From Allolobophora icterica (lineage: Eukaryota > Annelida > Clitellata > Crassiclitellata > Lumbricidae), in assembly GCA_963556255.1 (NCBI GenBank), contig OY744612.1:24085692-24149691 (forward strand): a DNA stretch of 64,000 bases. The letters run 5' to 3'. Shown in pieces: positions 21,386-31,746 of the stretch (positions are counted from its first letter, which is position 1; each line of letters opens with the position of its first letter). A model generated the notes under the pieces. It made no database searches, was not told where the DNA came from, and saw nothing but the letters and a program-made list of their open reading frames with translations. A program made the translations under genes and the position numbers.

Positions 21386-23434
21386 TCAGTTCGACGTATC
21401 AAAGTTGCCAACTTTCATCAGTTCTCGAACGACAGAGTCGATTGTTTCCGGAGCAATGGACACCACACTCTCACACCCGCCCTCCGAAGGAATACCATGG
21501 TAACGGTGTCCAAGGTCATGGGCAGTAAACTGGAAGCACATATTGACGTGAGGAGGGTTGCAGACGCCCTCGACTACCAGAGTCCCCGGCTCGGAAAACA
21601 CCATGTTGGCAAGGCCTGCACCGTGGGGTCCAACAATCAGTATAGCAGAGTTGAAGATGGACATGGTCTCATGGAGAGCAGGCGTAGGATTGTCTGCGAA
21701 GAGAGTGAAATTGAGGTTATATGCAGTCGCGATCCTTAGCAGGACTTCCTCAATTGGTTCCTGTTGCAGGAACCGTCTCAAACCGGAGCGTTTTATGAGG
21801 ACGAGCCGGTTCCTAGGATTAGCGCGAAGATTTTCACGTATGTAGTTCCGATAGTGGTGCGATAGTATCTGGAGTTCGTGAACTCGAGGAAAGCCGCACG
21901 GTGTTCCCTGCGGGAAGTAGACGACTTTTGCCCGGGTGATCCCTGTCACTATCCGCTCCGTGTTGAGACCAAGGACCCGAAGCAACTCCGAGACCTTGCT
22001 GTGATCCTCTGGAGCGTGGATGTGCACATTTGGGTTATTGCGAAGGAATTCTAAGTACGCTGCGATACGAGGCATGACCTCAAGCATTTTATGAAAGTAG
22101 GTTGTGCCCCAGAACTGAGTTATGACAAAGACATCCCGATAGATAGGACGTTCAAGGTATTCTATAGGGATTGTTGGAATGCGGTCATGGCTACAGGTGT
22201 ACGGAACTACCTTGACGCCTCCGCTTATGATGTCGCCGGAAAGATTGATAACGGCATCCTCAAGGATGTTGATGTAAAGAATTTCCAGTGGAGGGGAAGT
22301 GTAGAAGTGTGAAGGATATGAAAGTCCATCGTTTGGCCAATAGTGCTCTGCGTTGATTGGCTTTGCATGAAAGTAGAGCCACTCGAGCGAGTGGGACTTT
22401 GCTGTCGAGTGCACGTCAGTAATGCACAAACGATTATATACTGCATCCCAGTGGGCTTTGGTGAAGCCAGGTGTTTCGATCCATTCGCACAGTGGCTGGG
22501 AAGCCGTCCATGTAAAATACTCCTTGATGAGGACATTTGAAACGTCGTTAGTTGAATCCCAGTGTGACCATGACTCGAAAGACTCCACCCATGGCAAAAC
22601 CAGGGTCATGACCTCTTTGTGATCAGACAAACGCTGAAGAAAGTCGTCGACGCTGCCCCAGATGACCTGAAGTTCATTCGGTTGTTTCACATCCTGCCAC
22701 TCCCTGTATCCTCGATGTTTCTCGATTTCTTCTTTCACCTGTGTTATAGCAACGTTAAAATCGTGTACTCTGTTTAGAAATGTTCCATTTGACTTGATGA
22801 GATACGGCGGGTATGGTTTGCCGGTAAAACCCGAGAAATTTCCAAGGCCATCTGATGACAGCCATGGAAGCTTCTGATCAATCCACCTGTTCAGAGTAGT
22901 ATTATCTTTCAACTGAGAAGAAACACCCTTTGGTTTCTTTCTACGACCTGTGGAATTTCTATGCCGTGCCGTCGACTTAGGTAACTCACTTAAAGAAACT
23001 TTCACAGTTACTGGAAAAAAATTCTCAGTTAAATTTTGTAAGTTTTGAAGTTTAATCTCTTCTGTTTGATTAAGTTTACTCTTGTGTTTTGATATCGCCC
23101 CTTTGTTACTCTCGCAACAATTTGTGACCACTTCCTTATCATTGCTCTGTAGATTTTGTTTAGTCGAGTGTAAAAAGTTTTGATTCTCTGATGAAGCGGT
23201 GCTCAAACTATCAGAAGATTCAACTGAACTTGGAAAATCTTTATCATTTGCAGAAGCCTCCTCCGAAATTCCGTGAGAAATTTTATACGAGTGGCGCCAC
23301 CTACTCTGTTGCAGAAAGTGAAGATCAGAGGAGAGCGTGACCTTCGTTGCTTGGTCTTGACTGAAGAAAATGTAAGTGATGATGAACAAAATAGAAATGG
23401 CAAAAAGAGTCTTGAATTTCCAGTTCAAAAGCAT
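21386..23434 (-). CDS. GT61-family glycosyltransferase, type II membrane protein
   Basis: One uninterrupted coding exon, 682 residues from the ATG at 23,434. A typical Golgi/ER type II layout: short cytosolic tail, one hydrophobic anchor at about residues 7-24 (ending IITYIFF), a Ser/Lys-rich stem to about residue 190, then the catalytic region. The C-terminal part carries the GT61 (DUF563) hallmarks: FWGTTYFHKMLEVMPRI, NRLVLIKRSG and GPHGAGLANMVFSEPG (about 602-617). The best-known animal members are EOGT (O-GlcNAc on EGF domains) and POMGNT2; this protein is longer in its stem and has no C-terminal KDEL-like signal, so it may be another branch. The acceptor TTTTCTAG lies 19 bp upstream of the ATG, implying a 5' non-coding exon. 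Donor and acceptor sugars are unknown. Confidence 0.88.
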   Translation of the reverse strand: MLLNWKFKTLFAISILFIITYIFFSQDQATKVTLSSDLHFLQQSRWRHSYKISHGISEEASANDKDFPSSVESSDSLSTASSENQNFLHSTKQNLQSNDKEVVTNCCESNKGAISKHKSKLNQTEEIKLQNLQNLTENFFPVTVKVSLSELPKSTARHRNSTGRRKKPKGVSSQLKDNTTLNRWIDQKLPWLSSDGLGNFSGFTGKPYPPYLIKSNGTFLNRVHDFNVAITQVKEEIEKHRGYREWQDVKQPNELQVIWGSVDDFLQRLSDHKEVMTLVLPWVESFESWSHWDSTNDVSNVLIKEYFTWTASQPLCEWIETPGFTKAHWDAVYNRLCITDVHSTAKSHSLEWLYFHAKPINAEHYWPNDGLSYPSHFYTSPPLEILYINILEDAVINLSGDIISGGVKVVPYTCSHDRIPTIPIEYLERPIYRDVFVITQFWGTTYFHKMLEVMPRIAAYLEFLRNNPNVHIHAPEDHSKVSELLRVLGLNTERIVTGITRAKVVYFPQGTPCGFPRVHELQILSHHYRNYIRENLRANPRNRLVLIKRSGLRRFLQQEPIEEVLLRIATAYNLNFTLFADNPTPALHETMSIFNSAILIVGPHGAGLANMVFSEPGTLVVEGVCNPPHVNMCFQFTAHDLGHRYHGIPSEGGCESVVSIAPETIDSVVRELMKVGNFDTSN

Positions 23435-23453
23435 TTCACGCGTCAGCAATATC
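23435..23453 (-). promoter_or_regulatory. 5' UTR part of GT61 coding exon with splice acceptor
   Basis: On the minus strand the sequence TATTGTTTTCTAG precedes 19 bases and then the ATG. This is a good 3' splice site with no coding exon upstream, so the upstream exon is predicted to be untranslated. Confidence 0.6.
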
Positions 23454-23599
23454 CTAGAAAACAATAAAACAATATTAATAGGAAAAAGTCAATTTACTGA
23501 AGATACCCCTTTCAAACTATAAAAGTCGTAAAACGTATGTTATGTTAACATCAGCGTGTTGTGAACCTAGCCTTTCTCAATGCTATTCAAAATTACTTT

Positions 23600-23800
23600 C
23601 ATTCATTGAAAAATGAGCAGGGTCGAGCCCTTAATGTCGGCTTGACCTCCCCGGACTCTGACTTGGCACCGGAACGGACAAGGCGGACATGGCTATTGCG
23701 AATTTGATTTGATATAGCGCCGGTTGTTAAGCTGGTCTCCCTGACGTGGCTTTTGTGTGGCGCTGAGAAATTTTGGAGATTTACATTTACATTATGGTAC
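23600..23800 (-). repeat. dispersed repeat SINE-D
   Basis: Reverse complement reads CACAAAAGCCACGTCAGGGA...CAAATCAAATTCGC...CCGTTCCGGTGCCAAGTCAG...CCGGGGAGGTC. This matches plus-strand copies at about 53,550-53,740 and, in part, 57,900-58,000. The CATTGAAAAATGAGCAGGGT end also occurs at about 30,781-30,800. Confidence 0.65.
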
Positions 23801-24031
23801 ATCTACATGTAGAAAAACGTGTATATTTATGTTCACAATTACGTAAACCCCGTACGTCCGCATAGTCGCACAAGTTCGTTTACGACAATTTAACATTTAA
23901 TAAACTTAATTTTCCTAAAATATGATACACATCCTTAGAATGTTCGTCGAAATGTGTTTAATAGCAAAATTTCGAAACTTGTTACACCTGTTCATTTCCG
24001 GCGAAGATTGTTTATCAACAAGCAGTGAGTG

Positions 24032-24521
24032 TAGGGTTGCCAGATGTCCGGCAAAAGGAGGACATGTCCTCCTTTTTGGCCTCGTGTTCTCCGTCCGGCA
24101 GGCAAAGCTGAAAACCTGGAAAATGTCCGGCTTTTTGTATGTTTGTTGTATTGGGCTACTGGCTATTATTTTGTGGCCGATTTTAACAACTTTCCACGCG
24201 CATGTTGTCCCTAAGTAACCCTAACCAATCTACTTACTTACTTATTTTTTTATTGTAACCCTATTTTCCAGTTGTTTCTGCCCCATGATCTGAGTAGTAT
24301 TACACTGCATCTATGGTCAAGGTGCTAATTAAATAAATACTTTGCAATATTATGATAAAAACCATCAGTTGATTTTATATGCAGCTTTTCATTGTGACTT
24401 CATTTCTTGGTTACTTAGCAGACCCTATGACTCTGGAGTGAAACATGCAGTGCGCCCTCCTTTGTCCTCCTTTCCGGCTTTCTGTGTCCTCCTTTGGCTA
24501 CCCATGTATCTGGCAACCCTA
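24032..24521. mobile_element. hAT-type MITE with perfect 8-bp target duplication
   Basis: Inverted ends TAGGGTTGCCAGATGTCC and CTGGCAACCCTA, flanked by AGTGAGTG at 24,024-24,031 and 24,522-24,529. Subterminal GTCCGG/GTCCTCCTTT words occur at both ends. The interior has no transposase. End sequence and duplication length indicate hAT. Confidence 0.93.
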
Positions 24522-24582
24522 AGTGAGTGGCTATGACTCTGGCAGTCGCTAATCACAGCAGTATTCGTTATCCTAATTATCG

Positions 24583-24840
24583 TAATCTCCAATTCTCTAA
24601 AGCGTTACTCCAAAGATAAGCGCAAAGCACCAGCTTATTCACGAGCGCTGCGTCGTATCCGAGGGGTTGTCCAGAGATCGAGCGATGCCCATTGGAGGTC
24701 TGGGTCCGGTTGCCAGAGAGACCAGAGAGGCAGAGCAGCTGTTACGGCGGCTTCGTTGAGAACGAGAAAACTCGGAAAGCAGAGGATCGGATGGATCAGG
24801 ATAGTTACTCTTGAAGAGGTGAGACTTAATTCTTGCAATT
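24583..24840 (-). repeat. SINE-C copy
   Basis: Reverse complement contains AAGAGTAACTATCCTGATCCATCCGATCC, a GCTGCTCTGCCTCTC word and the 3' end GGAGTAACGCTTTAGAG...GGAGATTACG, collinear with the copies near 28.4 and 33.3 kb (long words are quoted only as landmarks). Confidence 0.7.
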
Positions 24841-25066
24841 TTATTATTAATGTTGGAAATTTTCATAATAGTCGACAAGGTAAAATTTACTGCAAGGTTT
24901 AGTGAAAGCTTCAGCAGTTTTTTAGAACGTTACCTAAAGCCTATATAAGTTGGTTGAAGCCGTAACAGTAAAGTTAATTAGTTGAGATCTGAAGTAACGG
25001 TAGCACTTCCGCTATCTTAAGCGGTGAGTAGCCTAGCCGACATCAAGCATTAGGTAGTGACTTCAA

Positions 25067-25404
25067 CAGCGTGGGAATTGTAGAAAACAGACTGGGGGTT
25101 GAACATTTTATCCGTATTTTGCAAACGGATGTCAAAGAAATTTGAAAGCAGCTGATTTCAATGCTAGCAGTTTTCCAAGTCAAACTCGAATTAAAATCAA
25201 TTCCTCTGTTGAGAAAATTCAAAAATGCACACATGATACACCATGGAAATGTCTTCTCTTTGTCAGACACTCAGAGTCAAATAATGCTAAATCACACTAG
25301 CACAACTGAGGGGGTGGGAAACGACCCCCTGGGTGTGTGATGAAGACTTAACTCGGGGTCCTAAGAAAGACTGGGGGGTTGAACCCCCAACAATTCCCAC
25401 CCTG
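25067..25404. mobile_element. MITE family M1, copy 2
   Basis: Inverted ends CAGCGTGGGAATTGT and ACAATTCCCACCCTG; flanks GACTTCAA and GACTTCAC match at 7 of 8 bases, consistent with a hAT-type duplication. The interior is homologous to 19,880-20,275. Confidence 0.85.
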
Positions 25405-26808
25405 GACTTCACCTACTAAGCTACGGTATAGGAGCCCAGAAGGGCAAATAGTAAGCCCTCTCCCTTGCCACCCGGTCATCCCATCAATATTGTACAATCG
25501 ATGCATGCATGTAATAGCAGATTTGTTTCAAATGCCTCTTCCTTTATTTGTAAAGGAACGTAGCGCAATGTAACGCTAAGTAAATTGCAATCGTAATCTC
25601 CAGACTTCTAAAGCGCCACTCGAAGGCCAAGCACAGGGCATCAGTCTACTGACGAGCGTAAAGTAGCTCAATGCATAGCAGAACAGCTCAAAAGTGCTTT
25701 ACATCTCCCATTGTATACCAGAACTTGACCCTGCTAAAAACTATAAAAACACGAAGTTGATTTTCTTTATTATTCATTAATTAATGAATTGCTTCAAAAC
25801 TGATTAAAAATTATATAAGTTAATGCATTTATAAATTAAAGTTATGTTTAGATTCAGAGCAGATATCACGACGGTTGACATCTTCAGATGATTTCATCTG
25901 CATATATAGATTAAATTAACATATCTAGTTGGCACTTCAGTCGTTATAAACTAACACATGCAGTGCAAGAGCTATCATTCAAAATGGTTACATTGCAAGG
26001 TATCAGTCTTTAACCTTTGTTAATATCACGCGTTCGAGTCTTAGTGCATGGTATCTAATGAACAAACATGAAGCAAGTTATAACATCAGCTTAAAGATCT
26101 TGCCAGCTTCTGAGGACAAGTCATGACTAACTGAAGCAGTAACTTAGCAATTGTTATAATTTACCAATGAAAAACGTGCAAAAAGGCAATAAAATCTCCA
26201 TCCAAGATGCTTTATGAATATCTACCATACATACATACTGAGAACTGTAGAAATTTTTTAATTGCATTACACTACACATACAGTGGCAGTTTGACATTAA
26301 TAATAAATAATGCATTTATTAGCACAATAGGCGAACGGGGATTTCATAGATCATGCAAACAAGGAAAGATCGACAAACAGAAAGATCTCGACAGACACAG
26401 ACTTTGCAGAGACAAAGCAAGAAACTACCATCAGTGTTTATATCTTTGGCCATAGTCATGCTACTAAAATGAAATTTTATAATTATTCATTTGTTACTAT
26501 TAGCATGCCAACAGATGTTCTACAACACTAGCCTACACCCTTAAAAGTAATCTCTGCTAACAGCAGACACCAGTGTCCAAACTGTCTAGTTTGAAAGCGT
26601 ATTCAACATCGTCCACCACCCGACAGATTTGCTCAATTATTGCAGAAGGCCACAGCAATGTCTCGCTATAAGCAACAATGACTCTGCTTTATAACTAAAC
26701 AGTTGCGTATATAAGCACTAAGGCTACGTTTAGTGTCTGCTGTTGCCAGACGTAACTCTTTGGCACAGCACAGTGTAAGAAGATAAACGGAACGGGTTGC
26801 AATTTCAG
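25405..26808. other. intergenic spacer between GT61 and CFAP410
   Basis: Holds a partial minus-strand SINE-C 3' end at about 25,588-25,660. A plus-strand TTTATT at 26,315-26,320 is an AATAAA on the minus strand and could serve CFAP410. A CATTAATTAATGAATTG inverted word lies near 25,770-25,795. No gene recognised. Confidence 0.45.
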
Positions 26809-29800
26809 TCAAGGGAAGTCTGCAAGTCGACGGTTGACAAGTTCCTGTAGGTTAAGCAGCTCCCTTCGATCGAGGTCCTGCACGAGGAGAGATAGTGCTT
26901 GCATGACGTTCGACTCCTAAAAGCAAAAAAGTATCAACTTCACTAAGCAGACATAACGGGACAGATAGGCTGACAAACAGGCAACTAGGTAGCATGTAAA
27001 TAAGTATCATGCATGCTCGTTGTAAGTAAACATGGTAACTTTCCCATGGTTGGCCATGAACCCTTTAATGATGAGAGGGATTAATTTTCCATACATTTTA
27101 GTACACGATCATTGTTAAAGTGCTAAATCTGGAACAAAGAGCAGTGCAACCCATAACGTGCAGCAAAAGTTTCTAGTCCTTTCTTCACCTCTTTTTTGCC
27201 AGCAGTTGAAGATCATTCGTTTTGACCATGGTCTCGTGTTGTCAGGTCCAGAGCACCTGTGAGGATTTTCTGCAAGAGGTGCTATATAAATTTGACTTAT
27301 TACTACATGTATATGTTTTTACATAAATATGTATCTAGGCATCACAAAAGACCTAGGCTAATGAGGATATATGCACATGCAGATCGACAAACAGAAATAT
27401 CTCGACAGACAGAAGGACAAACGCTAACTGATAGGCAGACAGATGGGCAGACAGACAGGCATGAAGAAAGAGAAATAAGACAGACAAACAAATCCAATGA
27501 ACACACAGTCAGTAGAAAAGAGTACAAATAGTTTAAAGTTGAGATTTTGACAAAGCAATACTTTTTTATTTAGTTGAAGGCCTTTTTCTGTCTTTTCATT
27601 CATGGATTTCTCCTTTGCAGAGGAAGCTGTTTGGATGGCCTCGTTCTTCTCCTTTAGCTTATCCAACCTTTCGATGAAGATCGCTGTCTTCGTTGCTAAA
27701 GTGTCCTCTTGCTCTGGATTCTTGCTGAAGGAGTACAAGGAACAAGATAAACATTAGATCATTCAATAAAATTGCACAATGACTGAGGTATATTAAAGCA
27801 TGATCAGGTTCAAGCTGAAGAATAAAGTCATTCAGGTTCTAGAATTAGATTAACCAAGATCAAAATGATCGAAGCAAACAAGGATTCATCGCTAACCTGG
27901 GGATACAGAGAGACTTGGCAACAGCCTCTTCACCACTGTTATCTGAGCCAGACCTAGAATCTTTGTGATGCTTTTGAACAACGTTGACATCCGAAACTGC
28001 ATTCGCAGATGGTTTGACATCAGCCCCTGCGGAGGCAGATGACTCAAGATCATCCGAAAGCAAAGATAAAACATTCCCACAGATGGCAGCTTGTTGAACC
28101 TCTTCTTTCATCACAGCTGTGAGAGATCAGTTCAATTGGGATTAGAAAGTTATTTATTTGCATATTATTATTTATTTACTTACACATACACTGTAATCCA
28201 ATAATACTACCAGCACCTGATAGATTTACATTAGAGACCAACACTGTACATTGTACAAGTTATTGGAAACAACTAAAATCAAATTAGACTGCAAACAGCA
28301 TACACTTGATTAGGCATGATTAGATCTAGGTGTAATCTGCAGTTGGAATCAATGGGGAAGACCTAAGAACTGAAAATAAACCTATGGGACCTAAACAACA
28401 CCTGCCTTAGCAGCTGCTCTGCTTCCTCTCTTCATCTGGACCCCCTGGACACTGGACTTGGATCATCTTTGGACTACCCTTTGGAAAACCCCTCTGACTT
28501 GACGCAGTGCTTATGAATACGCTGGTGCCTTGGGCTTGGCTTTAGAGTGGCACTTTAGAAGTTTTGAGATTATGATTATGGGAAGATCCATTCCCATGGA
28601 GATAAATAAACCAATATGGGGATACCACTTTCTTCATACATTACAGATCGTACCATAATTAGAACATGCTGTTTGTTTTAATGTAGTGTAAATCTCTGTA
28701 GTACACTTTCTCAGTGCCACAAGAAAACTGCGTCAGGCAGCTTAACTTATTGTTTATTGGTGATTTACTCATATCAAATCTGCAAGAGTCATAATGTTGG
28801 GTCATAATCCAGAGGATGTCAGACCAAATATGATATTAATAATGGTCATAGGATGGTCCAGGATCAGGGTAGAGATAGGATAATTTGAAAAGTTTGGTTT
28901 TCAGTCGGGAGTCAGTGACGGCCTTAGGATATTTCAGGCCTTGTGCATAGTATACTGTATGGGCTCCTGTGACAAGAGTCAAATTGTTTTTTTCATTGCT
29001 AATCACTTGTTCGTGTCAATTTTCTGTGACATTTTCAGGCCCCCTTAAGTTGCAGGCCCTGTGCAACCGTACGGTTCGCACACACCTAAGGCCTGCACTG
29101 CTGAAGTGAAACTCTCCAGCAGAAGAGAGTTCACAATGGACAGGTGACAAGGGAGAATTAGATTACCAGTAGAGAAAACAAGATTCAACAACAATATTTC
29201 TGAAAAGAAACAGAAAGTCCAAGCCAGTAATGGGTATTTTCCTCTTTCTCTACATATCTCATCCCAGTTAGATTAGATGAAAGATGGCAGGAACTCACGA
29301 ACGTTGTCGAGTTTCTGAAGATGTGGTAGATTTCGCAAAACTGTTGATCGGTAATTATTCTCGCTGGCACAAGGATTGTCGAGAAGCCAAAGACTTGTCA
29401 GATCTGGTAGATTTTTTAAATGACAGATCTCGGCCAGGTCTTCTATGTTGTTCTTGCGGATGTAGAGTTCCTGCAGGTGCGGGCAGTGGGCAAAATCGGC
29501 AAGAGTGGAGATACAGTTGACACTAAAAGTGTTTATACAAACAAGGTCAGTGTTATTGACAGTAATTCAGACAATGAAGTAAAAGATCAGTTTCTTAGGT
29601 TAACTCTGTGATGGGTATGAAATGTTAGCAACTTCATTTCCTCGGTCTTGGAATAGGTGGGTGGAATGACAACCACTGTTGATTCTAAAGGTGTTTTTAA
29701 AGTAAAGTCGAGCATGTTAATGATCTAGTAATTTTGACAATAGAGTACTACAGCATTCCCTTACACTAGCCCCATGAATAAGTAAAGGGCACAAGTGCTA

Positions 29801-31746
29801 GTTTCTCAGCCTCAGGACATAAGTGCAAGATCCCAGTCCTTTCCCTGATGGTTGATAGTCTAGTGTTTAGTGTGCTGGACTATCATCACAGAGGAGTGAG
29901 GACAAAAGTTTGAAACCTTGCTACAGCGCAGACAGATATTCCAAGATTTCTGTTCGACTCTCACCCCAAATTGAACTTTACATAAAATGTCGGTCAGAAT
30001 TTTCAACAACACACATGACAGATTAGTTGATACTAGCATCCATAGATAAGAGTACCTTTGTGAAGTTACTATACCAAACACTGGACACATGCATACATTG
30101 GTAAGAGCATAGGACCTAGGTGGCATCCCATACTCCTCTGTGTAAGAGAGCACGTGGATCGCGGTTTGCCTCCTGAAGGTGGCTCATTTAAATGTTTTAA
30201 ATGCTGCAGCCAGATTAATAGCACGACTTCCTCGCTGGTCTCATATTTCCTCTTTCATGTTTGATCATCTTCATTGGCTTCCCCTTACTGCTCGGATTCA
30301 GCTGAAGGTTCTCACTTTAGTCCTTCGGTCCTGTACAAGCTTAGCACCCAAGTACCTCTGTGACATTGTTCGTCTGCCAATTTCAGCTACTTCCCTCCGT
30401 CCATTGCGATCGCTTAATCGACATGATCTTCTTGTACCACGAGCCAGGACCTCTATGGCCAAAACTCGAGCCTTTTCTTGCATTGGTCCTGCTCTATGGA
30501 ATCAACTTCCTCCATTGACACGTGCCTCTTTATTAGCTGGTGGCCCAAGTGCCTCGTTCCGCTGTCTTAAAACCTCTTTCTATTCACTGGGTCTTTCGCA
30601 CTGGGAGCGCCTCTGATTAGCGAATACTGTGAGAGGCGCTTTATAAATGTTTAGATACAATATACAATACAATTTCAGAGATTTAAATCTTGGGCTAGCA
30701 CGATCCATACACGGGGACCTTAAATGCCGTGGTGTCTATTCAAACGGGCAGCGGTGGTGAATTATCTCACCCGAACAATTCATTGAAAAATGAGCAGGGT
30801 CGAGGCCAAAAGGTCGTTATATAAAAATGTCTACATTTACATGCATACACACTTACATCACTCAAAATTGCTCTGGTTGCTAAAAACCTGCTGAAGTTTT
30901 TAAATTTTCTAGCTGTGGCACAGCCACAACAGTGAAAACAATGCCATAAGTTGAACATGCCATGGCAACAATTAGAAATTTAAACTGAGATATCCAAATT
31001 CACTGACCTGCAACTGACAACCTCCAGGAGTGGCATGCGTCTCACTATGCTGATGTCGCTGATACGCGCACCCCTATAAAATCAGAAATAGTGTCTTAAA
31101 AATTCTTAATTTTAAAGTCAAAATGCCTTTCATGATTAATCCAAAATAGTTTAAAGCAGTCTAAAAATTGGTACCAAAGTAACATAGATATTATTCTTAC
31201 AAAATATAATCTATCTAATTCTTAAATATCTTTACTTCTGATCTAATCTAAACTACTGAATATAACGTAATCTACTTATGTATAATCCACTCTCTAATGT
31301 AGTAATGCAATTTCTGTAGCATCGCAAATACCAATTAAGTTACTTATAGAGGGTGCTTTATATTGTCAACGGTGAGTACAAGTGATAATAGTGTGCTAAG
31401 GTTATGATACCAGATACAGTTTCAATTGTTTTCTAACTGTTAGCGTCTCCTGAATTAATGCCGGAAGGCTGCTCCACGTAGAGGCCAATGATCCGAGATA
31501 GTCCTATCACCCGTTTAATTGGAGACAACAAGACATCAGCACTTTGTATAGATTCAGATTCTGATCTACGCTGCTTAATTATAATCTCCCCTAGTTAGTT
31601 CTAATCCACTCTGTATAGCAGCTGGACAACAAATTGTCGCGAAATAACTTGAAGCCATACACCTACCATATATTCAGTTTTCGAGCGAATTCCAGTCCCT
31701 TGCATTTCGTCCGTAGAAGAACCATATCCTCCGTTAAAGTAACCAT
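26809..31746 (-). CDS. CFAP410: CFAP410 (C21orf2) leucine-rich repeat ciliary protein
   Basis: Cilia/basal-body protein that in vertebrates partners NEK1 and is needed for ciliogenesis. Six coding exons on the minus strand, in transcript order: 31,746-31,667; 31,073-31,008; 29,522-29,299; 28,116-27,897; 27,724-27,562; 26,916-26,809 (TGA). All phases join, giving 286 residues against 256 in human. Exon 1 encodes MVTLTEDMVLLRTK and FARKLNIW. Exons 2-3 encode leucine-rich repeats (ISDISIVRRMPLLEVV, HLQELYIRKNNIEDLAEICH) and the cap SLWLLDNPCA...LRNLPHLQKLDN. Exon 4 is an acidic/serine linker; exon 5 is a Lys/Glu-rich probable coiled coil without a clear human counterpart. Exon 6 (residues 252-286, SNVMQALSLLVQDLDRRELL) is the conserved C-terminal helix. 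The weakest donor is exon 5 (AAAAAA|GTATTG). Confidence 0.92.
27242..27300 (+). repeat. L2-like LINE 3' tail in CFAP410 intron 5
   Basis: CAGAGCACCTGTGAGG...CAAGAGGTGCTATATAAATT has the same hairpin-plus-TATAAAT layout as the LINE 3' ends elsewhere in the window. Confidence 0.6.
28385..28575 (+). repeat. SINE-C copy in CFAP410 intron 3
   Basis: Contains ACACCTGCCTTAGCAGCTGC, CTTTGGACTACCCTTTGG and the 3' end GGCTTTAGAGTGGCACTTTA...GAGATTATGATTATG. Confidence 0.75.
29604..29935. repeat. SINE-A fragments in CFAP410 intron 2
   Basis: At 29,604-29,663 the word GATGGGTATGAAATGTTAGC is the reverse complement of the SINE-A 3' part. At about 29,850-29,930 the plus-strand head-like sequence GATAGTCTAGTGTTTAGTGTG...AAAGTTTGAAACC is a decayed tRNA-like head. 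Confidence 0.5.
30090..30815 (+). repeat. SINE-B copy split by a LINE fragment
   Basis: The head half (about 30,098-30,188: GGTAAGAGCATAGG...GCGGTTTGCCTCCTGAAGG) and the tail half (about 30,675-30,815: CAGAGATTTAAATC...CACGGGGACCTTAAATG) form one continuous SINE-B when the LINE piece between them is removed. The LINE inserted after the SINE. Located in CFAP410 intron 2. Confidence 0.8.
30185..30675 (+). mobile_element. L2-like LINE 3' fragment inside SINE-B
   Basis: An open frame to 30,616 encodes the C-terminus of the LINE ORF2 (LNAAARLIARL, LHWLPLTARIQLKVLTLVLR, FYSLGLSHWERL). It is followed by the hairpin GGAGCGCCTCTGA...GAGAGGCGCTTTATAAAT and ATACA repeats. It is 5'-truncated, as expected for target-primed retrotransposition. 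The family resembles the copy at 61.33-62.08 kb. Confidence 0.85.

Noticed and set aside
29284..29520. 78-codon plus-strand frame MAGTHERCRV...
   Set aside because: It is the antisense of CFAP410 exon 3, whose minus-strand translation matches the leucine-rich repeats.
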